DNA of 64,000 nt from assembly GCA_041621405.1 (NCBI GenBank), contig JBFKAV010000003.1, positions 1 to 64,000 of the forward strand, given 5' to 3'. Below the pieces are notes generated by a model. The model ran no database searches. It was not told where the DNA came from and was given only the letters and a program-made list of their open reading frames with translations. Source of the DNA: JBFKAV01 sp041621405. Lineage in GTDB: Bacteria; Pseudomonadota; Alphaproteobacteria; Rhodobacterales; Rhodobacteraceae. A program made the position numbers and the translations under genes. The stretch's first letter is position 1; each line of letters opens with the position of its first letter. Shown here piece by piece: positions 25,645 to 35,465 of this stretch.

Positions 25645-27450
25645 ATGCCCGCCTACGAGATCGAACATCACGAATACGACGTGGTCGTCATCGGCGCCGG
25701 GGGGTCGGGCCTCCGCGCCACGCTCGGCATGGCCGAACAGGGCCTCCGCACCGCCTGCGTGACCAAGGTCTTCCCCACCCGCTCGCACACCGTCGCCGCC
25801 CAGGGCGGCATCGCGGCTTCCCTGGGCAACATGGGTCCCGACCACTGGCAATGGCACCTCTACGACACCGTGAAGGGCTCCGACTGGCTGGGCGACACCG
25901 ACGCGATGGAATACCTCGCCCGGGAGGCGCCGAAGGCGGTCTACGAGCTCGAGCACTACGGCGTGCCGTTCAGCCGCACCGAGGACGGCCGCATCTACCA
26001 GCGCCCGTTCGGCGGCCACACCACCGAGTTTGGCGAAGGCCCGCCGGTGCAGCGCACCTGTGCGGCCGCCGACCGCACCGGACACGCGATCCTGCACACG
26101 CTCTACGGCCAGAGCCTGAAGGAGAAGGCCGAGTTCTACATCGAATACTTCGCCATCGACCTGATCATGGCCGGGGACGGCGCCTGCCAGGGCGTGCTGG
26201 CCTGGAAGCTCGACGACGGCACGCTGCACGCGTTCAACGCGAAGATGACGGTGCTGGCGACGGGAGGCTACGGGCGGGCCTATTTCTCGGCTACTTCCGC
26301 CCATACCTGCACCGGCGACGGCGGCGGCATGGTGGCCCGCGCCGGGCTGCCCCTGCAGGACATGGAGTTCGTCCAGTTCCACCCCACCGGCATCTACGGC
26401 TCGGGCTGCCTCATCACCGAGGGCGCCCGCGGCGAGGGCGGCTATCTCACCAACGCCGAAGGCGAGCGGTTCATGGAGCGCTACGCGCCGACCTACAAGG
26501 ACCTTGCCTCCCGCGACGTGGTCTCGCGCTGCATGACCATCGAGATCCGCGAGGGCCGGGGCGTCGGCAAGGACAAGGACCACATCCACCTGCACCTGAA
26601 CCACCTGCCGCCCGAGACTCTGCACGAGCGCCTCCCCGGCATTTCCGAAAGCGCCAAGATTTTCGCCGGCGTCGACGTCACCAAGGAGCCGATCCCGGTG
26701 CTGCCGACGGTGCACTACAACATGGGCGGCATCCCGACGAACTACTGGGGCGAGGTGCTGCATCCCACCGCCAAGGACCCCGACCGCGTCGCCCCCGGGC
26801 TGATGGCGGTCGGCGAAGCCGGCTGTGCCTCGGTCCACGGTGCCAACCGGCTCGGCTCGAACTCGCTGATCGACCTCGTGGTCTTCGGCCGCGCCGCAGC
26901 GATCCGCGCCGGCGAAGTTGTCGACCCGGCGAGCCCGAACCCGGCGCTCAACACGGCCTCGCTCGATGCCGCGGTCGACCGCTTCGACAAGCTCCGCCAC
27001 GCCGACGGCTCGATCCCCACCGCCGACCTGCGGCTCGAGATGCAGAAGACGATGCAGGAAGACGCCGCCGTGTTCCGCACCGAAAAGACGCTGGCCGAGG
27101 GCGTCAAGAAGATGACGGCCATCGCCGGCAAGGTCTCCGACCTCAGGGTCACCGACCGCTCGCTGATCTGGAACTCCGACCTGATGGAGACGCTCGAGCT
27201 GACCAATCTGATGCCGAACGCGCTCGCCACCATCGTCTCGGCCGAGGCCCGCAAGGAAAGCCGCGGAGCGCATGCCCACGAGGACCATCCCGAGCGCGAC
27301 GACAAGACCTGGCGCAAGCACACGCTGGCGGTGGTCGACGGCCACAAGGTCAAGCTCAGCTACCGGCCGGTCCACGTCGATCCGCTGACCCAGCCCGACG
27401 AGGGCGGCATCGACCCGAAGAAGATCGCGCCGAAGGCGCGGGTGTATTGA
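25645..27450 (+). CDS. sdhA: succinate dehydrogenase flavoprotein subunit
   Basis: 601-aa catalytic subunit that oxidises succinate to fumarate, with covalent FAD. The Rossmann motif is [16 protein letters not shown], the FAD-linked His is in [18 protein letters not shown], and active-site segments [20 protein letters not shown] and the Arg near [10 protein letters not shown] are intact. ATG 25645 follows GAAGGA. Length is standard (about 600 aa). Located ten bases after sdhD. Confidence 0.98.
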   Translation: MPAYEIEHHEYDVVVIGAGGSGLRATLGMAEQGLRTACVTKVFPTRSHTVAAQGGIAASLGNMGPDHWQWHLYDTVKGSDWLGDTDAMEYLAREAPKAVYELEHYGVPFSRTEDGRIYQRPFGGHTTEFGEGPPVQRTCAAADRTGHAILHTLYGQSLKEKAEFYIEYFAIDLIMAGDGACQGVLAWKLDDGTLHAFNAKMTVLATGGYGRAYFSATSAHTCTGDGGGMVARAGLPLQDMEFVQFHPTGIYGSGCLITEGARGEGGYLTNAEGERFMERYAPTYKDLASRDVVSRCMTIEIREGRGVGKDKDHIHLHLNHLPPETLHERLPGISESAKIFAGVDVTKEPIPVLPTVHYNMGGIPTNYWGEVLHPTAKDPDRVAPGLMAVGEAGCASVHGANRLGSNSLIDLVVFGRAAAIRAGEVVDPASPNPALNTASLDAAVDRFDKLRHADGSIPTADLRLEMQKTMQEDAAVFRTEKTLAEGVKKMTAIAGKVSDLRVTDRSLIWNSDLMETLELTNLMPNALATIVSAEARKESRGAHAHEDHPERDDKTWRKHTLAVVDGHKVKLSYRPVHVDPLTQPDEGGIDPKKIAPKARVY

Positions 27451-27532
27451 TGCCTGACATGGTCTGGATCCAATGGCGAAGACGCCCATGACCACATCGA
27501 ACACGATCCTCGGGCTGGGCAACCGCCTCCCG

Positions 27533-27862
27533 ATGAAGGCTGCCCGCACGGTCCTGGCGGCAGCCGCCCTCGGCCTGCTCGGGGCCTGCGCGACCGATGG
27601 CATCGTCGACCAGTTCGCACGCGAGGCCGCCAAGGACGCGGTGCGCCCGGTGCTGCGCCGCAACTTCCCCGGCATTCCGCTCGAGCCTTCGGTCAACTGC
27701 GTGATCGACAATGCCTCGGCCGGGGAAATCCTGACGCTGGCCGAAGCCGGCGCCACCGGACAGACCGACCCGCGCACGGCCGAGCTGGTGATCGACATCG
27801 TGCGCCGCCCCGGCACCGTCGAATGCTTGGCGACCGAGGGTCTGGCCGCCTTTCTGCGCTGA
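27533..27862 (+). CDS. small lipoprotein encoded between sdhA and sdhB
   Basis: 109 aa from ATG 27533 (an upstream in-frame start at 27488 or earlier adds residues). Signal and lipobox: [19 protein letters not shown]. Mature part: [59 protein letters not shown] and a second Cys in [10 protein letters not shown]. It interrupts the sdhA-sdhB pair in the same orientation, with 13 bases to sdhB. I recall similar small proteins at this place in Rhodobacterales; a role in complex II is possible but unproven. Confidence 0.7.
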   Translation: MKAARTVLAAAALGLLGACATDGIVDQFAREAAKDAVRPVLRRNFPGIPLEPSVNCVIDNASAGEILTLAEAGATGQTDPRTAELVIDIVRRPGTVECLATEGLAAFLR

Positions 27863-27875
27863 GGAGAACCGAGAC

Positions 27876-28655
27876 ATGGTCCAGTTCACGCTCCCGAAGA
27901 ACTCGAAGGTCCGTACCGGCAAGGTCTGGCCCAAGCCCGACGGCGCGACCAACCTGCGCAAGGTGCAGATCTACCGCTGGGACCCGGACTTGGGCGAGAA
28001 CCCTCGCGTCGACACCTATTTCGTCGACATGGACAGTTGCGGGACGATGGTTCTCGACGCGCTGATCAAGATCAAGAACGAGATCGACCCGACACTGACA
28101 TTCCGCCGCTCGTGCCGCGAGGGGATCTGCGGCTCCTGCGCGATGAACATCGACGGGATCAACACCCTGGCCTGCATCTACGGGCTCGACGAGATCAAGG
28201 GCGACGTGAAGATCTATCCTCTGCCGCACATGCCGGTGGTCAAGGACCTGATCCCCGACCTCACCCATTTCTACGCCCAGCACGCCTCGATCATGCCCTG
28301 GCTCGAGACCACGACGAACCGCCCGGCCAAGGAATGGCGGCAGTCGATCGAGGACCGCAAGAAGCTCGACGGCCTCTACGAATGCGTGATGTGCGCCTCC
28401 TGCTCGACCGCTTGCCCCTCCTACTGGTGGAACGGCGACCGCTACCTCGGCCCCGCCGCGCTTCTGCACGCCTACCGCTGGCTGATCGACAGCCGCGACG
28501 AGGCGACCGGCGAGCGCCTCGACCAGCTCGAGGACCCGTTCAAGCTCTACCGCTGTCACACCATCATGAACTGCGCCAAGACCTGCCCGAAGGGGCTGAA
28601 CCCGGCCAAGGCGATCACCGAGATCAAGCGGATGATGGTCGAGCGGCTGATCTGA
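27876..28655 (+). CDS. sdhB: succinate dehydrogenase iron-sulfur subunit
   Basis: 259-aa subunit carrying electrons from FAD to quinone. Three clusters are complete: [2Fe-2S] [16 protein letters not shown]...C, [4Fe-4S] [12 protein letters not shown] and [3Fe-4S] [15 protein letters not shown]. Length is normal. Last gene of the sdh operon; no clear hairpin is seen after it. Confidence 0.98.
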   Translation: MVQFTLPKNSKVRTGKVWPKPDGATNLRKVQIYRWDPDLGENPRVDTYFVDMDSCGTMVLDALIKIKNEIDPTLTFRRSCREGICGSCAMNIDGINTLACIYGLDEIKGDVKIYPLPHMPVVKDLIPDLTHFYAQHASIMPWLETTTNRPAKEWRQSIEDRKKLDGLYECVMCASCSTACPSYWWNGDRYLGPAALLHAYRWLIDSRDEATGERLDQLEDPFKLYRCHTIMNCAKTCPKGLNPAKAITEIKRMMVERLI

Positions 28656-28847
28656 CGGCAAGCGAACCGGCCGGCCGAGTCGCCCGGAGGCGAAGGCCCG
28701 CGCCCCTCAGCGCAGCAGACAGTTGCGGCGATGGCTTGAGTTGCGGTCGATTGACCCACACTGTTTCCAGTTCGTGGCGGTTCGGACCCTAAAACTTGCC
28801 GAGCGCGGCCGCGAGGCGCACCCTGTTCACCAGAGGAGGGGGTAGCG

Positions 28848-29147
28848 ATGGCACGGCCGAGTTTTGACGGTGCCGGCGGAGTGCTTCCGAAGGACGCACG
28901 CACGCCGGTTGGGCATGAGGGCGATACGCTTGGTTTCTGGTTCGGAGGCGACCTCAAGACATGCTGGAAGGGTGTCTACGAGGGCTACTCGCTGGAGCGC
29001 CTCCAGCAGGAGGAGACCGAGCTCTGGGCCGAGCGTGGGCGTCTCGCGGCAGCGGGAGCAACGGCACAACAGGCGCTGGGGCCGATCCTGATTCGGATCG
29101 CTCTGGTCGAGGACCGGTTGAGGCAGATCGTCGGCCGTTACTCCTGA
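28848..29147 (+). CDS. small hypothetical protein
   Basis: 99 aa behind a strong GAGGAGGGGG ribosome site. N-terminal part is Gly-rich (SFDGAGGVLPKDARTPVG) and includes FWFGGDLKTCWKG; the rest is a charged, mostly helical run (SLERLQQEETELWAERGRLA, GPILIRIALVEDRLRQIV) likely to form a coiled coil. No family recognised. Preceded by 192 bases with no gene. Confidence 0.55.
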   Translation: MARPSFDGAGGVLPKDARTPVGHEGDTLGFWFGGDLKTCWKGVYEGYSLERLQQEETELWAERGRLAAAGATAQQALGPILIRIALVEDRLRQIVGRYS

Positions 29148-29281
29148 GGCGGCGCGGAGCGCCACCCGAGGCCGGCCGGTAGTGCGCCGATCACATCGAG
29201 ATCCGGGCACGGCCTCTGCGCTGGGCCGTAGCGGCGGGCCGTGCTAGCCTGCAGGCCCGCCCGTCTGCAGAGTCCGCGCCG

Positions 29282-30091
29282 ATGATCCGCGCCCACCTGG
29301 CGACCTTCCCGCCTCGCCGCATCCTTGCCGAGCGCGTGGTCGACCGGCTCGCCACCCAGGTCGACCGGCTCTTCGTCGTGCTGAACGGCTACGACGCCAT
29401 GCCCGAGGCGATGACGCGGCACGCCAACGTCACAGCCCACATCCCGGACCGTGACGTGAAGGACGCCGGGAAGTTCTGGTTCGCCCCAGACGCCTCGGAC
29501 CTCGTCTTCCTGATCGACGACGACATCGGCTACCCGGAGGACTACGTGGCGCGCGTGGTCCGGCAGACGCGCAGGTTCGACCTCGCGGGCAACGTCTTCG
29601 GCTATCAAGGCAACGTCCTCAGCCCCCCCGCAGCGGGCAGCGCCGGGGGGCGATGGCGGAACTACCTCTTCCACAAGGGGCTCGGGCGGGTCAGGGGCGT
29701 ATCCCTGATCGGCACCGGAACACTCTTCGCCCTCGGGGCGAACATCGCGCCCCTTTCGGTGATGGAAGCCGCGGCCGGGTACTGCGACATCCGCTACAAC
29801 CGCTGGCTCCACGCGCGCGGGGTTCTGCCCTGGGCCCTGCCCCGCCCCGCAGGCTACCTGACGAACGAGCTTCGCGGCCACCTCTGGGAGAGCTCCCTCT
29901 TCCGAACCGTCAACCGCGCCATGGACATCAACCAGCAGCGCGAGCTGGCAAGCTTCGCCGGGCGCTGGCCGCATGCCGGCGTGCCGTTCCGGAGATACGC
30001 CGCCGGTGTCCGGGCCGAGGCGGCCGCACCGAGCCGCCGCCAGCCGGCCGCAGGACGCTCTGCCGCGCAGACACCCGACGCGCCGGAGTAG
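29282..30091 (+). CDS. glycosyltransferase-like protein (GT-A type)
   Basis: 269 aa. The segment MIRAHLATFPPRRILAERVV, DRLFVVLNGYDAMP and the acidic motif VFLIDDDIGYPEDYVARVV resemble nucleotide-diphospho-sugar transferases, with DDD as the DxD metal site. The C-terminus (after about 230) is Ala/Pro/Arg-rich and low complexity. Substrate unknown. It starts at ATG 29282 with no clear ribosome site. No other surface polysaccharide genes are nearby, so it may be a stray capsule or LPS-type transferase. Confidence 0.6.
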   Translation: MIRAHLATFPPRRILAERVVDRLATQVDRLFVVLNGYDAMPEAMTRHANVTAHIPDRDVKDAGKFWFAPDASDLVFLIDDDIGYPEDYVARVVRQTRRFDLAGNVFGYQGNVLSPPAAGSAGGRWRNYLFHKGLGRVRGVSLIGTGTLFALGANIAPLSVMEAAAGYCDIRYNRWLHARGVLPWALPRPAGYLTNELRGHLWESSLFRTVNRAMDINQQRELASFAGRWPHAGVPFRRYAAGVRAEAAAPSRRQPAAGRSAAQTPDAPE

Positions 30092-30178
30092 GATTCATCC
30101 GCTGGCCACCAAGCCCCCTCCACTCCCGAACTGCCGGGTGTGATATGTTTCAGGCGGACAGGCGCTTCGGGAGGGTCC

Positions 30179-31252
30179 ATGCCGGAACACGACGTGCGGT
30201 TCTGCGAAAGCTTCGACGGGACGCGGATCGCCTATAGCGCCTCCGGCACCGGCCCGCCGGTCGTGCTCCTGCCCAGCTGGCTGACCCATCTCAGGTTTCA
30301 GCGCCGCAGCGTGGCTTGGCGGCCTTGGCTCGAGGCCCTGACCGGGCGCTACCGGCTGGTCCGCTACGATCCGCGCGGGTGCGGGATGTCCGACCGAAAG
30401 GTCGGGGACGTCTCGTTCGATGCCTGGGTCCGCGATCTCGAATCACTTGCCCGCCACCTGAGCCTCGATCACTTCTCGCTCGTCGGAGCCTGCCAGGGTG
30501 GCGCCGTCGCCATCGAGTTCGCGGCGCGCCATCCGCATCGGGTCGGCCGGCTGGTTCTGTTCGGAACCTACGCGCGCGGCCGCAACAAGCGCGGCGACGC
30601 GCCGTTCGAGCCCGAAAAGGCACGGGTCATGCTCGACATGATTCGCGTCGGCTGGGGCGCGGAGGACCACGCGTTCGCAACGGCCTTCGCACAGCAGTTC
30701 CAGCCGGAGGGTGCACCGGGCCACCTGCGCTCCTGGTGCGAGCTGCAGCGCCAGGCGGCGACCCCGGACGAGGCCGCCAGGCTGACCGAGATCATGTTCG
30801 ACATCGACGTCGAGACTGCGCTGCGGGTCATCGCCTGTCCGACGCTGGTCGTCCATGCCGCCCGCGACGCCGTGGTGCCGATTGGGGAAGGCCGGTTTCT
30901 CGCCCGCCGGATCCAGGGCGCGCGGTTCCTGGAACTCGACAGCCCCAACCATTTCCTGCGCCCCGACGAGCCCGCCTGGGCCACGTTCGTCGAGGCCCTG
31001 CACGACTTCCTGCCCGCAGAGGGCGCCGACGACCCGCGCTTCGACGCGCTCACGCCACGCGAGCGCGAGGTCCTGGACCTCCTCGCCCGCGGCCTAGACA
31101 ACCGCGAGATCGGCGAGCATCTCGGCATCAGAGAGAAGACGGTGCGCAACCACGTCTGGAACATGTTCGGCACGCTGGGCGTGACGAGCCGGGCGCAGGC
31201 GATCGTGGCGGCGCACGACGCCGGCTTCGGCAAACCTCCGCCCGAGACCTGA
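30179..31252 (+). CDS. alpha/beta hydrolase fused to LuxR-type DNA-binding domain
   Basis: 357 aa from ATG 30179 (GGGAGG upstream). Residues about 1-270 form an alpha/beta hydrolase: oxyanion region GTGPPVVLLPSW, nucleophile elbow LVGACQGGAVAIEF with Cys instead of Ser, acid Asp in VHAARDAVVP, and His in DSPNHFLRP. The last 65 residues are a LuxR helix-turn-helix (LTPREREVLDLLARGLDNRE, GIREKTVRNHVWNMF). It reads as a one-protein sensor: the hydrolase-like domain could bind or cleave a small ester and control DNA binding. Ligand and targets are unknown. Confidence 0.85.
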   Translation: MPEHDVRFCESFDGTRIAYSASGTGPPVVLLPSWLTHLRFQRRSVAWRPWLEALTGRYRLVRYDPRGCGMSDRKVGDVSFDAWVRDLESLARHLSLDHFSLVGACQGGAVAIEFAARHPHRVGRLVLFGTYARGRNKRGDAPFEPEKARVMLDMIRVGWGAEDHAFATAFAQQFQPEGAPGHLRSWCELQRQAATPDEAARLTEIMFDIDVETALRVIACPTLVVHAARDAVVPIGEGRFLARRIQGARFLELDSPNHFLRPDEPAWATFVEALHDFLPAEGADDPRFDALTPREREVLDLLARGLDNREIGEHLGIREKTVRNHVWNMFGTLGVTSRAQAIVAAHDAGFGKPPPET

Positions 31253-31403
31253 CCCGGGACAACCGCCCCACCGGAAACCATTCCGGCCGCCCGATTTCCG
31301 GCACTGGCCGGGACCCCTGCCTCAGGCGAGCCTCGCCCGCGCGACCTAGGATCGGAGCGTAGATGGCCCGGCCCCGTCCGGGCCCGCAATCCGGGAGGCC
31401 ACG

Positions 31404-31709
31404 ATGTTCCGCGAAAACCCACGACTCACGGTTTCGGCCGCACTCCTCGCCGCCGCCTCGCTCGCGCCTTGCTTGCTCGCGGCCGCCGAGCCCACCGGCC
31501 GCCCGACCGTGTGGACGATCGAGGAGATGAAGCGCGACTATCTGGACTGCGAGCGCGCCGCCACGGCAGGCACGCTCGACGAAGCCCGGATTTGGCAGTG
31601 TTCGAGCCTGTACGAGGCACTCAAGGCCGAGGCCTTCGGGGGCAGCTTCGGCGCGCTGAAACGCTGGTACGACCTGCAGCCGAACGGCTCAGCGGGCCAG
31701 GGCGTCTGA
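31404..31709 (+). CDS. small exported hypothetical protein
   Basis: 101 aa with a signal peptide (MFRENPRLTVSAALLAAASL then APCLLAAAEP). The mature part has WTIEEMKRDYLDCERAATAG, IWQCSSLYEALKAEAFGG and RWYDLQPN with two Cys likely to pair. I do not recognise a family; it resembles short periplasmic proteins. A GGGAGG ribosome site precedes the ATG. It is flanked by unrelated genes. Confidence 0.65.
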   Translation: MFRENPRLTVSAALLAAASLAPCLLAAAEPTGRPTVWTIEEMKRDYLDCERAATAGTLDEARIWQCSSLYEALKAEAFGGSFGALKRWYDLQPNGSAGQGV

Positions 31710-31780
31710 TCCGGGCCGCGCTAGTCCGGATCGGGCCTGCGTGGTAGGCTTTCCGGGTTCCGCGCGGAAAGGCCACGCCC

Positions 31781-32932
31781 ATGACCCGAGACGTCACGCT
31801 CCTTGTCGGCACCACCAAGGGACTGTTCCTGATCGACGGCCGCTCCGGCTGGGCGGTCTCCGGCCCGCATTGCGACGGCTGGCCGATCAACCACGCCGTG
31901 GGCGACCCGGAGACCGGCACGATCTGGGCCGGCGGCGGCGGCGACTGGCATGGCGCCGGGGTCTGGCGCTCGGATGACGGCGGGAAGGGCTGGTCGGTCG
32001 CCAAGCTCACAGGGGGTCAGATCGACGACTGGGCGGCGGGCGACCCGGAGTTCGCCAAGATGATCGGCTGGCAGGCGACCGAACCGCCCTTCAGCAAGGA
32101 CTTCATCCAGGTCTGGTCGCTCGGGCTTTCGAACGGCACCCTCTACGCCGGCACGAAGCCGGCGATGCTTCTGGCCAGCAACGACAGCGGAGCGACCTGG
32201 GAGAAGGTGCAGGGCCTGACCGACCACCCCTCCTCCGGAAGCTGGAACCCGGGCGCGGCGGGGCTCGTGCTTCACACCATCCTGTCCGACCCGGGCGATC
32301 CGCGGAAGCTCTGGGTTGGGATCTCGGCCGCGGGCGTCTTCGCCACCGAGGACGGCGGCAAGACCTGGGAGCGGCGCAACCGCCTCTCGAACGCCGAGGC
32401 CCATGCCCATCACGACCACCCCGCCGCGCCGAAAGACGGCGAGACCGGGCACTGTGTCCACAACATGATGCGCGCGCCTGGCAACAAGGGCGACATCATC
32501 TACCAGCAGAACCACCACGGCGTCTGGCGCAGCGCCGACGGCGGCCGGAGCTGGGACGACATCACCCCGGGCCTGCCCTCGACCTTCGGCTTCCCGATCC
32601 GCGTTCACCCGCGCGACCCCGCCACGGTCTGGACCCTGCCCTTGAACGGCGACAGCGTCGGCCGCTACCCGCCCGACGCCGCGGCGGCCGTATGGCGGAC
32701 CCGCGACGGCGGCGAGAGCTGGCAGGGGATGCGGAACGGACTGCCGCAGCAGAACTGCTATTTCACGGTGCTCCGCCAGGCGATGACCGGCGACGCGGCC
32801 GACCCCGCCGGTCTCTATTTCGGCACCAACTCCGGCTCGGTCTTCGCCAGCCTCGACGAGGGCGAGAGCTGGCAGGAAATCGCCCGCCACCTGCCAACCG
32901 TTCTTGCCGTGGAGGCGCTCGAGCGCGCCTGA
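31781..32932 (+). CDS. BNR/Asp-box repeat protein (sialidase-like beta-propeller)
   Basis: 383 aa with six Asp-box repeats of the S/T-x-D-x-G-x-x-W type: SDDGGKGW, SNDSGATW, TEDGGKTW, SADGGRSW, TRDGGESW and SLDEGESW. These point to a beta-propeller of the WD40/YVTN/BNR-like class. No signal peptide is seen, so it is probably cytoplasmic, unlike true sialidases, and the catalytic Arg triad is not evident. A TAGGCT -10-like hexamer lies 31 bases before the ATG. Function unknown. Confidence 0.8.
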   Translation: MTRDVTLLVGTTKGLFLIDGRSGWAVSGPHCDGWPINHAVGDPETGTIWAGGGGDWHGAGVWRSDDGGKGWSVAKLTGGQIDDWAAGDPEFAKMIGWQATEPPFSKDFIQVWSLGLSNGTLYAGTKPAMLLASNDSGATWEKVQGLTDHPSSGSWNPGAAGLVLHTILSDPGDPRKLWVGISAAGVFATEDGGKTWERRNRLSNAEAHAHHDHPAAPKDGETGHCVHNMMRAPGNKGDIIYQQNHHGVWRSADGGRSWDDITPGLPSTFGFPIRVHPRDPATVWTLPLNGDSVGRYPPDAAAAVWRTRDGGESWQGMRNGLPQQNCYFTVLRQAMTGDAADPAGLYFGTNSGSVFASLDEGESWQEIARHLPTVLAVEALERA

Positions 32933-32943
32933 CCGCCAGAGGA

Positions 32944-32968
32944 GCCCGACCCGGCGCGCCGGCCGGGC
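32944..32968. terminator. GC hairpin between convergent genes
   Basis: GCCCG (32944-32948) pairs with CGGGC (32964-32968), and CCGGCG with CGCCGG inside, separated by a small bulge. It lies between the converging BNR-protein gene and the membrane-protein gene. No T-tract, so a weak candidate. Confidence 0.4.
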
Positions 32969-32975
32969 ACCCCGC

Positions 32976-33509
32976 CTAGGCCGCCCGCACCTCCACCTCC
33001 GCGGCCGCGAGGCGCCGCAGAAGGGCTGCCCGGCGATAGAGGGGCAGCCAGTCGTAGAGCAGGGTCTCAAGCGGCTTCCAGTTCGCCACCCAACCCAGGA
33101 TCAGCAGGCTCTCGGCCAGGATCTCGGCGGCCGGACCCGCGCCCAGCACCTCCGGCACGGCGCGGGCGGCCAGCAGGCAGAGCGCCAGCACTCCGAGGCC
33201 GATAGCCAGATAGCGCCGCCCCAGCCGGAACACCTCGCGCCGGTCGCGGTCGGCGATGCCGGCGCGGTAGGCGAAGTAGGCGCGGATCGCGGGCGCAACG
33301 GACTCAGTCTGGGCGCGAGCAGTCTCGTCTTCGGGCAGATGCAGGCGGATCAAGAATGGGGCATCGCGCGGAAACTCGAGGGCCCAGCCCAGGATGTAGT
33401 CGGCGGCGTTGGCATCGAGGTCGCGCTCGTGAAAGGGCGAGGGGTCGAGCGATTCGAACAGCGCCTCGATGCGCGCGATCCTGACCTCGATCTGCCCTGT
33501 CTCTGCCAT
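32976..33509 (-). CDS. hypothetical membrane protein
   Basis: 177 aa. The first 105 residues are soluble and acidic (HERDLDANAADYILGWALEF, LIRLHLPEDETA), followed by two hydrophobic helices (YLAIGLGVLALCLLAARAV, AEILAESLLILGWVAN) and an amphipathic tail (PLYRRAALLRRLAAAEVEV). Unknown family; the layout suggests a cytoplasmic domain attached to a membrane hairpin. It lies 28 bases upstream of the alpha/beta hydrolase stop on the same strand, with no overlap. Confidence 0.65.
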   Translation of the reverse strand: MAETGQIEVRIARIEALFESLDPSPFHERDLDANAADYILGWALEFPRDAPFLIRLHLPEDETARAQTESVAPAIRAYFAYRAGIADRDRREVFRLGRRYLAIGLGVLALCLLAARAVPEVLGAGPAAEILAESLLILGWVANWKPLETLLYDWLPLYRRAALLRRLAAAEVEVRAA

Positions 33510-33537
33510 GACCGCCCCCCGCTCCCCAGTCCGCGCC

Positions 33538-34509
33538 TCAGGCGTAGCCGATCTCCCTCAGGAAGGCGTCGACTGCGCCGAACATCTCGGCCTCGTGCCC
33601 GACCCAGACATGCCCGCCCTCGGGATAGACGATCGCCCGAGCGCCGGGCACGCGGGCCGCGATATGCCGCGCGCTCTCTGCGGTGCCGAAGCGGTCGTCC
33701 TCGAGCGAGATCGCCAGCGTCGGCGCAGTGATGGCCTCGTAGTCGAAGTCGATCGGCCGTCCGGTGGAAGCGGCGTCGTTGAGGAGGCCCCGCGTGCGGG
33801 CGCTGATCGGCAGGATGTTCCGCAAGACGTCGCGCACCCGCGCCGCTTCGGCCGGCCCGGCGGCGTGCACCAGTGCCGGGTCCGTGGCGAGGATCGCGCC
33901 GGTCATCGCGTCAGGTGCGGCCGTGATCGCGGCCCAGAAGATGAAGTCGGAACCGAGCGCCGCCTCGGCCAGCCGCCGCTGCCAGGGGCTCCAGGGCGCG
34001 GGCAGGGCCCTGCCGGGCGCGTAGACCGCAGGGACGATGGGCAGCAGCGCCGCCGTCCGCTCCGGGTAGCTCAGCGCGAAGGCGATGGCCGGAATCGTCC
34101 CGGCCGAGCCGCCGGCCACCGCAACGGCGCCGAGGCCCAGACGGTCGAGAAGATCGGCCAGCGCCTCGGCCTGGGCGAAGGGCGAGGGGTTCTCCGGGAA
34201 GGCCGAGCGCAGATAGCCGAAGCGCGAGGGGCAGATCAGCCGGTAGCCGAGGCCCAGGAGCGGTGCGCCCATGTGCAGCCCCTGGTCGAAGCCGCCCCCG
34301 GTGCCGTGCAGGAACAGGATCGGCGGCCCCTCGCCGGCCTCGGCGTATTCGAGCGCGCCGTGGCGCGTCTCGATCAGGAGGCTCATTTCCGGCGCCACCC
34401 GCGCCCGCGCCGCCGTCATCGCCTGGCGGTAGGCGAAGCCCGTTGCCCCGCCGCCCGCCGCCAGCGCCACCACCGCGCCGCCGAAAAGAAAGCCCCGCCG
34501 CGAGGGCAT
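33538..34509 (-). CDS. exported alpha/beta hydrolase
   Basis: 323 aa. The N-terminus is a twin-arginine-like leader (MPSRRGFLFGGAVVALAAGG), implying export. The fold markers are oxyanion ILFLHGTGGG, nucleophile VAVAGGSAGTIPAIAF (Ser), acid LEDDRF and His GGHVWVGHE. It is a typical catalytic triad hydrolase with unknown substrate. It is divergent from the DUF1989 gene. There is an Ala/Gly-rich low-complexity stretch in the leader only. Confidence 0.82.
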   Translation of the reverse strand: MPSRRGFLFGGAVVALAAGGGATGFAYRQAMTAARARVAPEMSLLIETRHGALEYAEAGEGPPILFLHGTGGGFDQGLHMGAPLLGLGYRLICPSRFGYLRSAFPENPSPFAQAEALADLLDRLGLGAVAVAGGSAGTIPAIAFALSYPERTAALLPIVPAVYAPGRALPAPWSPWQRRLAEAALGSDFIFWAAITAAPDAMTGAILATDPALVHAAGPAEAARVRDVLRNILPISARTRGLLNDAASTGRPIDFDYEAITAPTLAISLEDDRFGTAESARHIAARVPGARAIVYPEGGHVWVGHEAEMFGAVDAFLREIGYA

Positions 34510-34600
34510 CGGCCGATCCTCCGTTTCGCCCGCGGAAAGCCTTGCAAGCCGCGCCGCGCCGCGCCTTGATGCGCCTCAAACCGAACAGGGACGCCCGCCG

Positions 34601-35461
34601 ATGAAACCTGCCCGCCCCGAGCACGCCCCGCCGCCGGACGCCGAGGCCCGCCGCGTCGTGGCTCCGGTGATCTGCTACCCGACCGAAACCCTGCCCCGCC
34701 CCGACCTCGCCGCCTATCGTGCCGCCCGCGAGGGCGCCGCGAGGACCGGCGAGGTGCTGGTCCCCCCGCGCGAGGCTCGGGTGTTCCGCGTCCCCGCCGG
34801 GCACTTCTTCCGCATCGCCTCGGTCGAGGGCCCGCAGGTCGGCGACCTCAACCTCTGGCACGGGCGGGACCTCTCGGAGCGGTTCTACTCCGGCAAGACC
34901 CGCGCGCTGCACGGCACGCATCTCTCGACCGGCGACCGGATGTGGAGCGCCTTCCCGCACCTCCGCCCGATGGCCACGATCACCGAAGACACGCTCGACT
35001 GGTACGGCTTGGACAAGTTCGGCGGCGGAGTTCACGACGTCATCGGCACCCGCTGCGACCCCTACACCCACCGCCTGCTCGCGGGCGGCGAATACCACCA
35101 CTGCTGCCATTCGAACCTCACCCGGGCGCTCTCGGCCGAGACCGGACTGCCGCCGCGGGACGCCGAGCTCCACGTCCACGACGTGCTCAACGTCTTCATG
35201 TGCACGGGCTTCACCCGCGACACCGGGCAATACTTCATGAAGGCGAGCCCGGTCCGCCCCGGCGATTTCCTCGAGTTCTTCGCCGAGATCGAGCTCCTTG
35301 GCGCGCTCTCGGCCTGCCCCGGCGGCGACTGCTCGGCCGAACACTCCTCCGACGCCGCTGCCTGCTACCCGCTCCTCGTCGAGACCTTCGCGCCGAAGGG
35401 CCCGCCAGAAGCTTGGCAGAGCCCCGCGCGAAGCGCGTACAGCCGCAGCCACGGGCTCTGA
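34601..35461 (+). CDS. DUF1989 / urea carboxylase-associated family protein
   Basis: 286-aa protein. The family core is visible: VFRVPAGHFFRIASVEG, GDLNLWHGRDLSERFYSGKT, GTRCDPYTH, EYHHCCHSNL and DVLNVFMCTGF, with several His/Cys that suggest a metal site. Members accompany urea carboxylase or act on guanidine-type compounds; none of those genes is adjacent here. Its stop lies four bases from the convergent thiQ end. Confidence 0.82.
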   Translation: MKPARPEHAPPPDAEARRVVAPVICYPTETLPRPDLAAYRAAREGAARTGEVLVPPREARVFRVPAGHFFRIASVEGPQVGDLNLWHGRDLSERFYSGKTRALHGTHLSTGDRMWSAFPHLRPMATITEDTLDWYGLDKFGGGVHDVIGTRCDPYTHRLLAGGEYHHCCHSNLTRALSAETGLPPRDAELHVHDVLNVFMCTGFTRDTGQYFMKASPVRPGDFLEFFAEIELLGALSACPGGDCSAEHSSDAAACYPLLVETFAPKGPPEAWQSPARSAYSRSHGL

Positions 35462-35465
35462 GCGC

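Noticed and set aside
25579..27816. 745-codon open frame antisense to sdhA
   Set aside because: High GC makes long antisense frames; it has His/Val/Gly-biased low-information sequence and no family match, while sdhA on the other strand is complete.
31781..32932. True sialidase
   Set aside because: Asp boxes are present but there is no signal peptide and the catalytic Arg triad and FRIP motif are not seen.
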